Positions 1-9,600 of a DNA stretch of 64,000 nucleotides are shown here, piece by piece (position 1 is the stretch's first letter; every line of letters starts with the position of its first letter). The notes under the pieces were generated by a model. That model searched no databases and was not told the DNA's origin. It was given only the letters and a program-made list of their open reading frames with translations. Source of the stretch: CAWGMT01 sp963823675 (GTDB lineage Bacteria > Planctomycetota > Planctomycetia > Isosphaerales > Isosphaeraceae); assembly GCA_963823675.1 (NCBI GenBank), contig CAWGMT010000012.1, positions 1,426,001 through 1,490,000 on the forward strand, given 5' to 3'. The translations under genes and the position numbers were made by a program.

Positions 1-761
1 CCGAGTATGGGCGAGGAAACAGCGACGCTGGGAAGGCACGGGTGCATTTCGTTCCGACGGCAGTCGGAAACGAACGGTGGCTCCCTACCTGTCAGGACCT
101 GCCATCAGGACGAGGGCGGGGGGCGTTGCACCGGAGGCTCTCTCATTCGTAAGATTTGCGCTAGTCGTGGTTTAGATGCAATCCTCACATACTTGCCCCT
201 CGACGGCACACAGACCGGCTCCTTGGCCCGGGGCTCTTGACCGTGGGGGCCAAAACAAAAAAAAGCAGCGGATTCGTCCCACTGGCTCTCACCTGCTGCC
301 ACGCCCGGAGAAGATCGCGAGAGTCAGCAAACCCGCGAGCCATTTCACCAAACCCTTGCCCGCGGCCGGTGTTGCGCCGCGATGGCTTCGCGCTGCCTGG
401 GCCGCTTGGGCGACCCGCAGATCCAGATTCACCAGGACGGATTGCCGATCCGTACTGCAATCGCTCGACCCCGGGTATGTTTCCATCCGCCGATCGCGCA
501 CAGACGACAGTCGGGGGCGGCTGTCCCACAAGAACTCCATGCATGACAGTGGCGCGGCATGGGGCGATTCAGACGATATTCTTTGCGACTCGTTGGAGAT
601 CCTGTCCCGGCCAGCGTATGATATTGTTGCGATGCGGACGAGGGATGAGTCCGGTGTTGTGTTGATGCAGAGTTGGGCGGCCACCCCGTTCTTATCATTG
701 GGATCACATGGTGTCGGCGGGGCTTGCGCTTGCCCCTGGGCGATTGCGCCAAGCCTCCGCC
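1..761. other. Gene-free leader region
   Basis: No reading frame here resembles a known protein; open frames on both strands look like GC-driven background. A short perfect inverted repeat (7-bp arms, four-base loop) lies at 52-69. The stretch probably includes the upstream region of the kinase gene that starts at 762, but no promoter can be named with confidence. Confidence 0.4.
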
Positions 762-1919
762 ATGGAACCCATGAGAAAACTAAAACCCGGGACCATCGTC
801 GAAAGCCCCGCCACCGGGAGACGGTTCCTCGTCGCAAACCCGCTCGGCGAAGGCGGATACGGATGCACCTATCGAGTCCAGCGACTCGATTCGTGGAATC
901 GGCGGATCCAGAATTATTGCCTCAAGACCACCACAGACCCCGAAAGCTGGCATCGCGAGGCTTATTTTGGCGAATTGCTCAATCGTTGCGAGCGTGCAAT
1001 TCGGATGTACGACTCCTTTCCGCTCTTTCCGCCGACCAGGCGGCACGGAGTGCTTTACTGTCTGGTGTTTGAGTATGCGGAGCATGGCACGATCCGGGAC
1101 CATCTGGCTTCGACCAAGCAAGGTTGGTCGCCAGACCGTGCCCGTCGGGAAATCGTCGCGCTCCTGAAGCTTCTCGACCAGCTCCACGGCGCCGGGGCGT
1201 TGCATCGCGATATCACGCCGATGAATGTCTTCGTGTGCAAGAACAAGAAGCTCAAGCTGGGCGACTTCGGCCTCGCCCGCCATGTGCTCGCGGGCAAGAT
1301 GGTGACGGCCACGGCGTTCACGCCCTTCTTTGTCTCGAAACGGATGGCCGAGGGAGAGAGGCGTTACTGGCTGCCCTCGGATGATGTCTTTCAGATGGGG
1401 CAGTTGCTCGCCATGCTGCTGCGTGGCGAGGCGGACAGCCTGATCAGTGTGAAAGAGGTCGCCAAGTTGCCCTGCCAGCATGACCTGCACGTGATCGTGG
1501 CCAAGGCAATCTGCGCCCGGCGAAAACGCTTCGCAACGGCGCTCGAGATGCTTCGCGCGTTGCAAGGGCATGACTATCCCGAGACTCAACCTCTCGACAG
1601 CCTGGAAGGAAAAACCGTCGTCTTCAGCGGTGCGCTCTCGATTCGACGATTTGATGCCGAGGTCCTGGTCCGGCAGGCAGGAGCGTCCATTTCCGATCAC
1701 GTGACGCGTCGAGTCAACGTCATCGTCCAGGGGCGACGCTCTCACGATTACGTCATGCGCCACAAGGGCTCGAAGCTTATCGCTGCGGAGAAACTGATCC
1801 GCCAGGGCGTGCCGATCTCCATCATCAGCGAGCCGGAGTTCTTCAACCTGGTCTGGCAAAACCGGCGCCTGACGCGATCGGACCGGCGCGTGCCACTGGC
1901 CGTGGTAAATCGAGCATAA
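762..1919 (+). CDS. Ser/Thr protein kinase with C-terminal BRCT domain
   Basis: Predicted cytosolic protein of 385 residues. The kinase domain covers about residues 13-265: glycine loop GEGGYG at 29-34, ATP-binding Lys55 (YCLKTT), catalytic loop HRDITPMN with Asp150, and DFG at 168-170, so it looks catalytically competent. Residues 280-365 then read as a BRCT domain of the NAD-dependent DNA ligase type (GKTVVFSGALS, RQAGASISDHVT, KLIAAEKLI). No membrane segment is seen, unlike most planctomycete kinases. The start at 762 was chosen because the kinase fold begins soon after it; an ATG at 771 is also possible, and an in-frame ATG at 708 would add 18 residues with no domain support. BRCT domains bind phosphopeptides or DNA ends, so a DNA-damage or autophosphorylation-linked role is an inference. 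The assembly-line gene downstream has its own leader, so no operon is evident. Confidence 0.85.
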   Translation: MEPMRKLKPGTIVESPATGRRFLVANPLGEGGYGCTYRVQRLDSWNRRIQNYCLKTTTDPESWHREAYFGELLNRCERAIRMYDSFPLFPPTRRHGVLYCLVFEYAEHGTIRDHLASTKQGWSPDRARREIVALLKLLDQLHGAGALHRDITPMNVFVCKNKKLKLGDFGLARHVLAGKMVTATAFTPFFVSKRMAEGERRYWLPSDDVFQMGQLLAMLLRGEADSLISVKEVAKLPCQHDLHVIVAKAICARRKRFATALEMLRALQGHDYPETQPLDSLEGKTVVFSGALSIRRFDAEVLVRQAGASISDHVTRRVNVIVQGRRSHDYVMRHKGSKLIAAEKLIRQGVPISIISEPEFFNLVWQNRRLTRSDRRVPLAVVNRA

Positions 1920-2523
1920 TCAGTAAATCGCCCACGGCCGGAACCCCCGCCCTCTCCACCTCAATCGGCTTGCCGCTCCACCGCGCCAGGCCGTTATAAC
2001 CGCCTCCGGCTCATGTGACGTTTGCTGGGTGGGTGAAACCCACCGCAAACAGTGCCACTCCGATGACGCCCTCGCCACCGTACGCGCCGTTGCGCTTAAG
2101 CGAATATCCGGAAAATGCCATAAGCCAAATCGGCACAGAAGGTGCCATTGGGTTTCCTCCAGATAACGGCGTAGGTGTATCAACCGAATCTGGGAATCGT
2201 TGTATGATATACTGGGTAAAATAGGTAGAGCGTGCAGCCGCTTTGTTTCAGAGACCGCCGGTTCGCCGCCCTGTGGTCCTCGTTTGTTGGTTGTTTGCGG
2301 TGAACGGAACGGAGTTGGTGACCCTAGTACGAGATAGGTAGCCCTGCTTCTTCGGATCAGGCGAAATCAGCCGGAAGTTACGGGGCCGTTACGAGTTTTC
2401 TCTCCCCCCTTGCAAGGTTCTTCGGTTAAGGGGGCCGGCTCGGGTGAAGTCCCCGAGGCGGGACCACTCCCTACGCTTGGCTTCGTGCACAAGGGGAGTG
2501 ACACTTCAAAGCGTTCTACACCA
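1920..2523. other. Intergenic region before the assembly-line gene
   Basis: No credible gene was seen in about 600 bases. It contains the hairpin listed at 2021-2049. An AT-richer patch around 2198-2225 could hold promoter elements for the downstream biosynthetic gene, but no -35/-10 pair is convincing. Confidence 0.35.
2021..2049. repeat. GC-rich inverted repeat (hairpin)
   Basis: The arms TTTGC-TGGGTGGG and ACCCACC-GCAAA enclose a short loop. It follows the kinase stop codon by 100 bases. It has no T-run, so it is more likely a dispersed palindromic repeat than a rho-independent terminator. Confidence 0.5.
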
Positions 2524-5385
2524 ATGATTTACTGCGAATTCTACGGCACGGGCCTTCACGCGGTTGAATCCATGAAGCGACATCCTGCGAGCCCCCGCCT
2601 CGAGTACGGCACCCTTATCGACGTCCTTCACTTCCGGGCCTCGGCACAGCCCGAAAAACGGGTCTTCTCCTTTCGGGCGCACTTGGGGGACTCGGTCGAG
2701 GACGTCCATCTGGACTTTGCCGCGCTTGAGCGTCTTGCTCATTCCGTCGGCGGCCGGCTCCAGGAGCTGGGACTCGAGGGAGAGCGGGCCCTTCTGCTCT
2801 ATCCCCCAGGATTGGAGTTCGTCGCGGCATTCCTCGGCTGCCTGTCGGCGGGCGTGATCGCCGTGCCCACACCGCTGCCTCGACCGAACCGGCCGGCGGA
2901 GCGGCTACGGGCGATCATCGAGGACGCCCGGCCGCGCGTGGTCCTGACCACCGCCGCCGTGGCCGCCGACCGTGCGCGCTGGTCGGCGCAGACGCCGGAG
3001 CTTGCCGAATTGGACTGGGTCGCGAGCGACGTGATTGGGGAGAAGCTAGCCGGACGCTGGCGCGACCCCGGGGTCGTGCCTGAGACGCTGGCGTTCCTCC
3101 AGTACACTTCAGGCTCGACGGACGAACCCAAGGGGGTGATGGTCACCCACGGCAACTTGCTGCACAACTCGGCCGTGATCGCGTCCTCGTTCCGTTCGAC
3201 ACCCGAGAGCCGGGGAGTCATCTGGCTGCCGTTTCATCACGACATGGGGCTCATCGGCGGCGTGCTCCAAACGATCTATTGCGGCGGCGCCACCTTGCTC
3301 CTCTCGCCGGTCGCGTTCTTGCAGGAGCCGATCCGCTGGCTCGAGGCGATTTCGCAAACAGGGGCGACCGTCAGCGGCGGGCCGAACTTTGCTTATGACC
3401 TTTGTGTTCGCAAGATCACGGCCGGGCAGTGCGCCGGGCTTGACCTGAGCCGCTGGTCGGTCGCCTTCAGCGGGGCCGAGCCCGTCCGGGCGGCGACGCT
3501 CGACCGCTTCGCCCTTGCGTTCGCACGCTGCGGCTTCCGCCGCGAGGCGTTCCTCCCCTGTTACGGGCTCGCGGAGGCGACCTTGATGGTCACGGGCCGG
3601 TCCGAGGTTGGCCCGCCCTCGATCCTCCCCGTCGACGCCGCCGGCCTCGAGCAAAATCGCGTGAGACTGGCACGGGATGCCGGCCCGAAGGCTCGGGCGC
3701 TCGTCGGGTGCGGTCGCGTGCTCGGGGGGCAGGAAGTCGTCATCGTCGATCCCGCGACCGGGCGCCCGTGCGATGCCGACGGCGTTGGCGAGATCTGGGT
3801 TGCCGGCCCGAGCGTTGCGCACGGCTATTGGAATCGGCCCGAGGAGAGCGCGGCCACGTTCGAGGCGGCGGTCGTCGACTCCGGCTCCAACTCGGGCTCT
3901 GGCCCGTTCCTGCGCACCGGAGACCTCGGCTTCCTCAAGGATGGCGAGCTTTTCGTCACCGGCCGGCTCAAGGACGTGATCATCATCCGGGGCCGGAACG
4001 TGTATCCTCAGGATATCGAGGCCACCGTCGCGCGAAGCCAGCCCCTGCTGCGCGCTGATGGCGCCGCGGCGTTTTCGGTCGAAGTTGACGGTGAGGAACA
4101 CCTGGTCGTCGCCAGCGAAGTCGAGCGCCGGGCCAAACGGGAGCAGCCCGAGGAGATCATCGCGGCCATCCGCCAGGCCGTGGCGGCTGAGCACGAGATC
4201 GAAGCCGATGCGGTGCTCTTGCTCAAGGCGGCAAGCATCCCCAAGACGACGAGTGGAAAGATCCGCCGCCACGCCTGCCGCGCCGGATACCTCGCGGGCA
4301 CTCTCGATGTTGTCGCCGCCTCGGACCGGATCAACCAGCCCCGCGCCCCCCAACCGGCCCAGCAGCCAGCGAGCGGGACGCCTTCTCCCCAGGACGCGGC
4401 GTCTTCCGGAACACCCAGCGCGGCGGAGATCCAGGCGTGGCTGGCCGCGCGAGTGGCGGGCGTGCTCGGGGTCGATCCCGCCGCGCTCGACCCCGATCAG
4501 CGGCTGTCGGAATTCGGGCTCGGCTCGCTGCGAACGATCTCGCTGGCCGGCGACCTCCAGCAGTGGCTGGGCCGGCCGGTCGCAGCAACTTTCTTCTATC
4601 GCGACGCGACGCTCGCCGAGCTCGCGGCCGAGATTGCGGAGTTGCCGGACGGCCCACGCCTCGTGCCGGCAGCCGCGGCCGACTCCCGGTCGTCGGGAGA
4701 CCATCCCCTCTCGTACGGCCAGCAGTCGCTCTGGTCGTTGCACCACCTCAACCCCGCAAGCGCGGCCTACAACATCGCGGGAGCCGTTCGGATGCGGTGT
4801 GCGATCGATGTCGACGCTCTGCGAAGCGCGCTCCAGGAACTCAGTAACCGCCACGCGGCGTTGCGGACGACGTTCGCGGCCGTGGATGGCGACCCCCGCC
4901 AGCGAATCCAACCGGCGGCCCCAGTCGATTTCCGGGTCGAGGAAGTCTCGAGCCTGAGCGAAAACGAAGTGTCGCTCCGGGTCGCTAGAGAGCGCGGCGG
5001 CCGTTCGACCTGGAGCACGGGCCGGTGTTCCGGGTCCGTCTCTTCACCCGATCAGAAGGCGATCCGATCCTGCTCCTGGCAATGCACCATATTGTCAGCG
5101 ATTTCTGGTCGGTGGCGATCCTCGTTGACGAGCTCGTGCGGATCTATCCCGCGCTCCGCTGCGGCCGCAAGGCAGAGCTCGCCCCGCCGGCCCGGCAGGC
5201 CACGGACTTCGCCCGCTGGCAAGCCGGCCGGCTCGCGGGAGAAGAGGGGGAGCGGCTCGCGGCATACTGGCAGTCGAAGCTCGCCGGGCCCCTGCCGGTG
5301 CTCGATCTCCCCACCGACCGGCCGCGGCCCGCGGTGCAGACGGACCGCGGGGCCACGCGGTCGCTTCATCTCGATCGCGCGCTGA
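2524..5385 (+). CDS. Lipopeptide synthetase part 1: FAAL, ACP, N-terminal half of condensation domain
   Basis: This is the first fragment of a one-module assembly line. A fatty acyl-AMP ligase domain covers about 2590-4300 (YTSGSTDEPKGVMVTHGN core, LPFHHDMGLIGG, PCYGLAEATL, TGDLGF, and GKIRRHACR near the end); FAALs adenylate a fatty acid and pass it to a carrier protein. A carrier domain follows, with the phosphopantetheine Ser (GLGS) at codon 4525. A condensation domain starts near 4700 (LSYGQQSLWSLHHL). The meaningful frame ends near 4995, where the condensation domain continues in another frame; the tail to 5385 is out of frame. Adding one C at the CC near 5001 would join it to the next fragment. 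Starts at 2410, 2524 and 2572 are all possible; FAAL homology begins just after 2572. Acyl-AMP ligase-led lipo-initiation is well known; the substrate chain length cannot be read. Confidence 0.85.
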   Translation: MIYCEFYGTGLHAVESMKRHPASPRLEYGTLIDVLHFRASAQPEKRVFSFRAHLGDSVEDVHLDFAALERLAHSVGGRLQELGLEGERALLLYPPGLEFVAAFLGCLSAGVIAVPTPLPRPNRPAERLRAIIEDARPRVVLTTAAVAADRARWSAQTPELAELDWVASDVIGEKLAGRWRDPGVVPETLAFLQYTSGSTDEPKGVMVTHGNLLHNSAVIASSFRSTPESRGVIWLPFHHDMGLIGGVLQTIYCGGATLLLSPVAFLQEPIRWLEAISQTGATVSGGPNFAYDLCVRKITAGQCAGLDLSRWSVAFSGAEPVRAATLDRFALAFARCGFRREAFLPCYGLAEATLMVTGRSEVGPPSILPVDAAGLEQNRVRLARDAGPKARALVGCGRVLGGQEVVIVDPATGRPCDADGVGEIWVAGPSVAHGYWNRPEESAATFEAAVVDSGSNSGSGPFLRTGDLGFLKDGELFVTGRLKDVIIIRGRNVYPQDIEATVARSQPLLRADGAAAFSVEVDGEEHLVVASEVERRAKREQPEEIIAAIRQAVAAEHEIEADAVLLLKAASIPKTTSGKIRRHACRAGYLAGTLDVVAASDRINQPRAPQPAQQPASGTPSPQDAASSGTPSAAEIQAWLAARVAGVLGVDPAALDPDQRLSEFGLGSLRTISLAGDLQQWLGRPVAATFFYRDATLAELAAEIAELPDGPRLVPAAAADSRSSGDHPLSYGQQSLWSLHHLNPASAAYNIAGAVRMRCAIDVDALRSALQELSNRHAALRTTFAAVDGDPRQRIQPAAPVDFRVEEVSSLSENEVSLRVARERGGRSTWSTGRCSGSVSSPDQKAIRSCSWQCTILSAISGRWRSSLTSSCGSIPRSAAAARQSSPRRPGRPRTSPAGKPAGSREKRGSGSRHTGSRSSPGPCRCSISPPTGRGPRCRRTAGPRGRFISIAR

Positions 5386-6623
5386 CCCAGCGCCTCGCTG
5401 CTCTGGGGAGCGAGCGCGGATCGAGCCTCTACGTCACGCTGCTGGCGGCGTTCCAGGTCCTGCTGCATCGCTACACCGGCCAGGACGACCTGATCGTCGG
5501 TTCGCCCGTGGCGGGACGGAACCAACCCGAGTTTCGTGGGGTGGTCGGATACCTCGTCAATACCCTGCCCATGCGCAGCGACCTGGCGGGAAACCCGACA
5601 TTCGAGACGTTCCTGGGCCAGGTCCGCGCGACCGTCGTCGAAGGTCTGGAGCATCAGGATTTCCCCTTCGCAGTCATGGTCGATCGGCTCGGACTACAGC
5701 GCGACCCGAGCCGCTCGCCCGTCTTCCAGGTGATGTTCGTCTTCCAGCAGGCACAGGTTCTCGACTCCCAGGGACTTACCGCCTTCGCGCTCCGCGAGTC
5801 GGGACCGCGGATGGACCTGGGAGGGATGGCTTTCGAATCGGTGGCCCTCGACTTCGGCGCGGCGCAGTTCGACCTGACGCTGGTCGCGGCCGAGCAGGAT
5901 GACTTCCTGGCCCTCTCGCTGGAATACAACGCCGACCTCTTCGACGCGGCAACCATCGACCGGCTGCTCGACCACTTCCGCACCCTCCTCGAATCGATCG
6001 CCGCGGCGCCCGATCGGCCGATCGCGTCCCTCGATCTCTTGCCGGACGCCGAGCGCCGGATGCTCTTGGCGACCTGGAGCACGCACGTGTCTGGCCCGCC
6101 GCCGGCGGAGCTGATCACACAGCTTTTCGAAGTCCAGGCCAGTCGCAATCCCGGCGCGTGCGCGCTCGTCTTTGCCGATCAGGAGCTGACGTACGCCGCG
6201 CTCGACGAGCGGGCGAGCAGCCTGGCCCATCGACTGCGACAACTTGGGGTCGGCCCCGAGGCGCGGGTCGGCCTCTGCGTGGAGCGGTCGCTGGAGATGA
6301 TCGTCGGCATTATCGGCATCCTCAAGGCGGGGGGTGCATACGTGCCGCTCGATCCCGACACGCCGGCTGAGCGCCTGGAGTTTCTGCTCGCGGACGCGGA
6401 GATCGAAGTCCTCTTGACCCAGGAACACCTCCGGGGCCGGCTCCCGGACCAGATCGAACGAATCATCTGTCTCGACACCGATGACGGTCCCGGCGCCAAC
6501 GCAGCCGCAATCGATACGGGGAACGAAGCCGGCTCTGCCCGCGCAGATTGGAGAGAACCTGGCCTACGTGATCTACACATCCGGCTCGACCGGAATGCCC
6601 AAGGGGGTCATGGTCACGCATAG
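5025..6623 (+). CDS. Lipopeptide synthetase part 2: C-terminal half of condensation, N-terminal part of adenylation domain
   Basis: This continues the assembly line in a different frame. The condensation active site reads HHIVSDF (His-His-x3-Asp present, with Phe replacing the usual Gly), near 5085. Further condensation motifs follow (YTGQDDLIVGSPVAGR, VGYLVNTLPMR, HQDFPF). From about 6115 an adenylation domain starts (LTYAALDERASSLAHRL, LKAGGAYVPLDP). The meaningful frame ends near 6520; the core adenylation motif (YTSGSTGMPKG) lies in the third fragment. The condensation domain would join the FAAL-loaded acyl chain to the amino acid held on the following carrier. The initiation codon given is an internal Met and almost certainly not used; the three fragments together form one gene of about 7.6 kb. 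Confidence 0.82.
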   Translation: MFRVRLFTRSEGDPILLLAMHHIVSDFWSVAILVDELVRIYPALRCGRKAELAPPARQATDFARWQAGRLAGEEGERLAAYWQSKLAGPLPVLDLPTDRPRPAVQTDRGATRSLHLDRALTQRLAALGSERGSSLYVTLLAAFQVLLHRYTGQDDLIVGSPVAGRNQPEFRGVVGYLVNTLPMRSDLAGNPTFETFLGQVRATVVEGLEHQDFPFAVMVDRLGLQRDPSRSPVFQVMFVFQQAQVLDSQGLTAFALRESGPRMDLGGMAFESVALDFGAAQFDLTLVAAEQDDFLALSLEYNADLFDAATIDRLLDHFRTLLESIAAAPDRPIASLDLLPDAERRMLLATWSTHVSGPPPAELITQLFEVQASRNPGACALVFADQELTYAALDERASSLAHRLRQLGVGPEARVGLCVERSLEMIVGIIGILKAGGAYVPLDPDTPAERLEFLLADAEIEVLLTQEHLRGRLPDQIERIICLDTDDGPGANAAAIDTGNEAGSARADWREPGLRDLHIRLDRNAQGGHGHA

Positions 6624-9600
6624 GAACCTCGTTTACTCGACGCATGCACGTTTGCAGTATTACGACGAGCCGATGTCGCGGTTCCTCCTGCTCTCCTCGG
6701 TCGCATTCGACAGCTCGGTCGCCGGGATCTTCGGAACGCTCTGCCAGGGCGGGACGCTCGTGCTGCCGCCGCCAGGCGCGGAGCGGGACCCCGCCTTGCT
6801 GGGCCGGCTGATCGCTGACCACCAGGTGTCGCACCTGCTCTGCGTCCCCTCGCTTTACGAATTGCTCCTGGCCGAGGTGGCCGCGGATCGGCTCGAAGGG
6901 CTGCGCGTCGCGATCGTCGCGGGCGAGCCGTGCCGGCCGGCGCTGGTCAAGAGGCATCATGCCGCCCTGCCCCAAACGGCGCTCGTCAACGAGTATGGTC
7001 CGACCGAGGCAACGGTCTGGTGTAGCGCGCACCGTTGCCGGCCGTCTGAAGAGCGAATGCTCGTCCCGATCGGCCGGCCGGTTGCCCATGCCCGGCTTTA
7101 TGTGCTCGATCCCGGAGGCGAGCCGGCCCCGATCGGCGTGGTCGGCGAGCTGTATGTCGGCGGTCCGTGCGTGGCGCGAGGCTACCTCAACCGGCCCGAG
7201 CTGACGGCCGAGCGGTTCTTACCCGACCGGTTCGCCGCCGCGGCGGAGGACCGGCTCTACCGGACCGGCGACCTCGCACGCTGGCTCCCCGATGGCAACC
7301 TCGAATTCCGCGGCCGGAAGGACGACCAGGTCAAGATCAGGGGCCATCGCATCGAGCTGGGCGAAGTCGAGTCGGCGCTCTCGCGGCATCCCGCGGTGCG
7401 CGAGGCCGTGGTCACGGTCCGCGAGGATGTGCCGGGGGCAGTGCGGCTGGTCGCCTACCTTGTCCCCGACCCGGCGAAGGAAAGCGTCTCCGGCAGCGCC
7501 GAATGGCGGCGCTGGGCGCGATCGCGACTTCCCGAAGCGATGGTCCCCGGGGTGTTTGTCATCGTCGATCGGCTGCCGCGCCTGCCCAACGGCAAGGTCG
7601 ATCGCGAGGCGCTCCCGGCCCCCGATCCGGTTCAATCCCCGCCCGGCGGCGAACCGATCGCACCGCGCAATCCGGTCGAGGAGCGGCTTACACGGATCGC
7701 GTCCGAGGTCCTCGGACGGGATCGGGTCGGCGTGCATGACGACCTGTTCGACCTGGGACTCGACTCGATCCTGGCGATCCAGTTCGCCACACGGGCCCGC
7801 AAGGCCGGGCTCGAGCTCAGCCCGGCCCAGTTTTTCCAGCACCCGACGATCGCAGCGCTGGCCGAGCACGCAGGAGTTTTCTCCGATGAGACCGCGCAGC
7901 GGCTGGCCGGGGTCGAGACTCAGATTCTCGATCATTCGGCGGCGGTTGACGCAGTCGTGGTCGCGCCCCAGGCTGTGCCCCCCGCCGTGATGCGACGCGA
8001 CGTTCAGGCGACCCGGCCAGCGCTGCCGGTTCCCGCAACGTCAACGACGATCATCGAGAGCTTCGGGGTGTACCTGCCCGCCCGGGTCGTCAGCACGGCC
8101 GAGGTCGTCAGCGGCTGCCACCTGCCGCTCGATTTTCCGCTCGAACGGATGACTGGCATCCGAACCCGCCGGATGGCTGGCGAGACCGAGTTCGCCATCG
8201 ACCTGGCCGAGAAGGCCGTGATCGACTGCTTCGCACGATCGGTGCATGAGCCCGGTGAAATCGACCTCTTGATCTGCTGTAACATCTCGCGCTGCGACGG
8301 GCCCGGCAACCAGTTCAGCTACGAGCCGACGACCGCAGCTCGGCTCCAGCGCCGGTTCGGCCTCGAACGCGCCACGGCATTCGACATCTCGAACGCGTGC
8401 GCCGGTACGTTCACGGCCATCACCGTGGCCGACGCCTTCCTGAAGACCGGCGTCGCGCGGCGTGCCCTGATCGTCAGCGGCGAATACATCACGCATCTCA
8501 CGCGGACCGCGCAGAAGGAAATCACCGACTTCCTGGATCCGCGGATCGCCTGCCTGACGCTCGGCGACTCGGGCGTCGCGATCATCCTCGAAAGTGCACC
8601 AGGCGAGGGCGTCGGCTTCCAGGATCTCGACCTCTACACGCTTGGCAAATACAGCGATCTCTGCGTCGCCAAGGCGACGGACCGGCCGCACGGCGGCGCG
8701 ATCATGCTCACCGACTCGATCCGGGGCGCGGCGCTCTCGATCCATGAGGCGGTCGATCACTCACTTCGGGCTCTCGATCGCCGCGGCTGGTCAGCCGATT
8801 CGCTCGCTCAGATCATCATGCACCAGACATCCGAGACGACCCTCGACGGGGCCGTGGGCCAGATCAACCGCTCGGCCGGGCGGACGATCTGCGATCGGCG
8901 GAACACGATGTACGACCTGGCCGAGCGGGGCAATACTGCGACCAACAGCCACTTCATCGCTCTCCGCGACGCGATCGACGCCGGCCTGATCAAATCCGGG
9001 TCGCGAGTCCTGTTCGGCATCAGCGGCTCGGGCCAGACCGTGGGCACCGCACTCTACACCTTCGACGATCTCCCCGACCGCATCCGCCAGCCACGGCAGC
9101 GGCAGGAACCTCCGCATCCGCGTCCGCATTCGCGTCCCGCCGGTCCGGAGGTGGTCACGCCGCGGGTGCGGATCGAGAGCGTCGGGACCACCCTCCACGA
9201 TTCCGCACAGCCGCACGACTCGATGGAGCTGGTCCGCCAAGCCGGGGAACGCTGCCTGAGCGCGTCGCGGCACCGTCGCGAGGAGCTCGGGCTGATCATC
9301 CACTCTGGGATCTACCGCAATGACTTCTTGAGCGAGCCCGCGGTGGCGGCGATCGCGGCCGGAGCGCTCGAGATCAATCACGACGGCCATTTGTCGCCCG
9401 GGGACAGCCCGCGGCAGACTCTCGCCTTCGACCTGATGAACAGCGGCGTCGGCAGCCTGAATGCCTGCCACGTCGCCACTGAGATGATCCGTGCCGGCAA
9501 GGCCGCCAACGCGCTGATCCTGGCCGCCGAGATCGAGAACAACGCCGCTCTCGGCCCCGAGCACCTTGTCGGCCTGATGGAGATGGGCTCGGCTCTCTTG

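Noticed and set aside
780..1859. 359-codon minus-strand open frame
   Set aside because: Opposite the kinase-BRCT gene, with no motif; background of high GC.
3109..4911. 600-codon open frame on the minus strand
   Set aside because: It lies opposite the FAAL/ACP/condensation coding sequence, shows no family motif and is explained by high GC third positions of the true gene.
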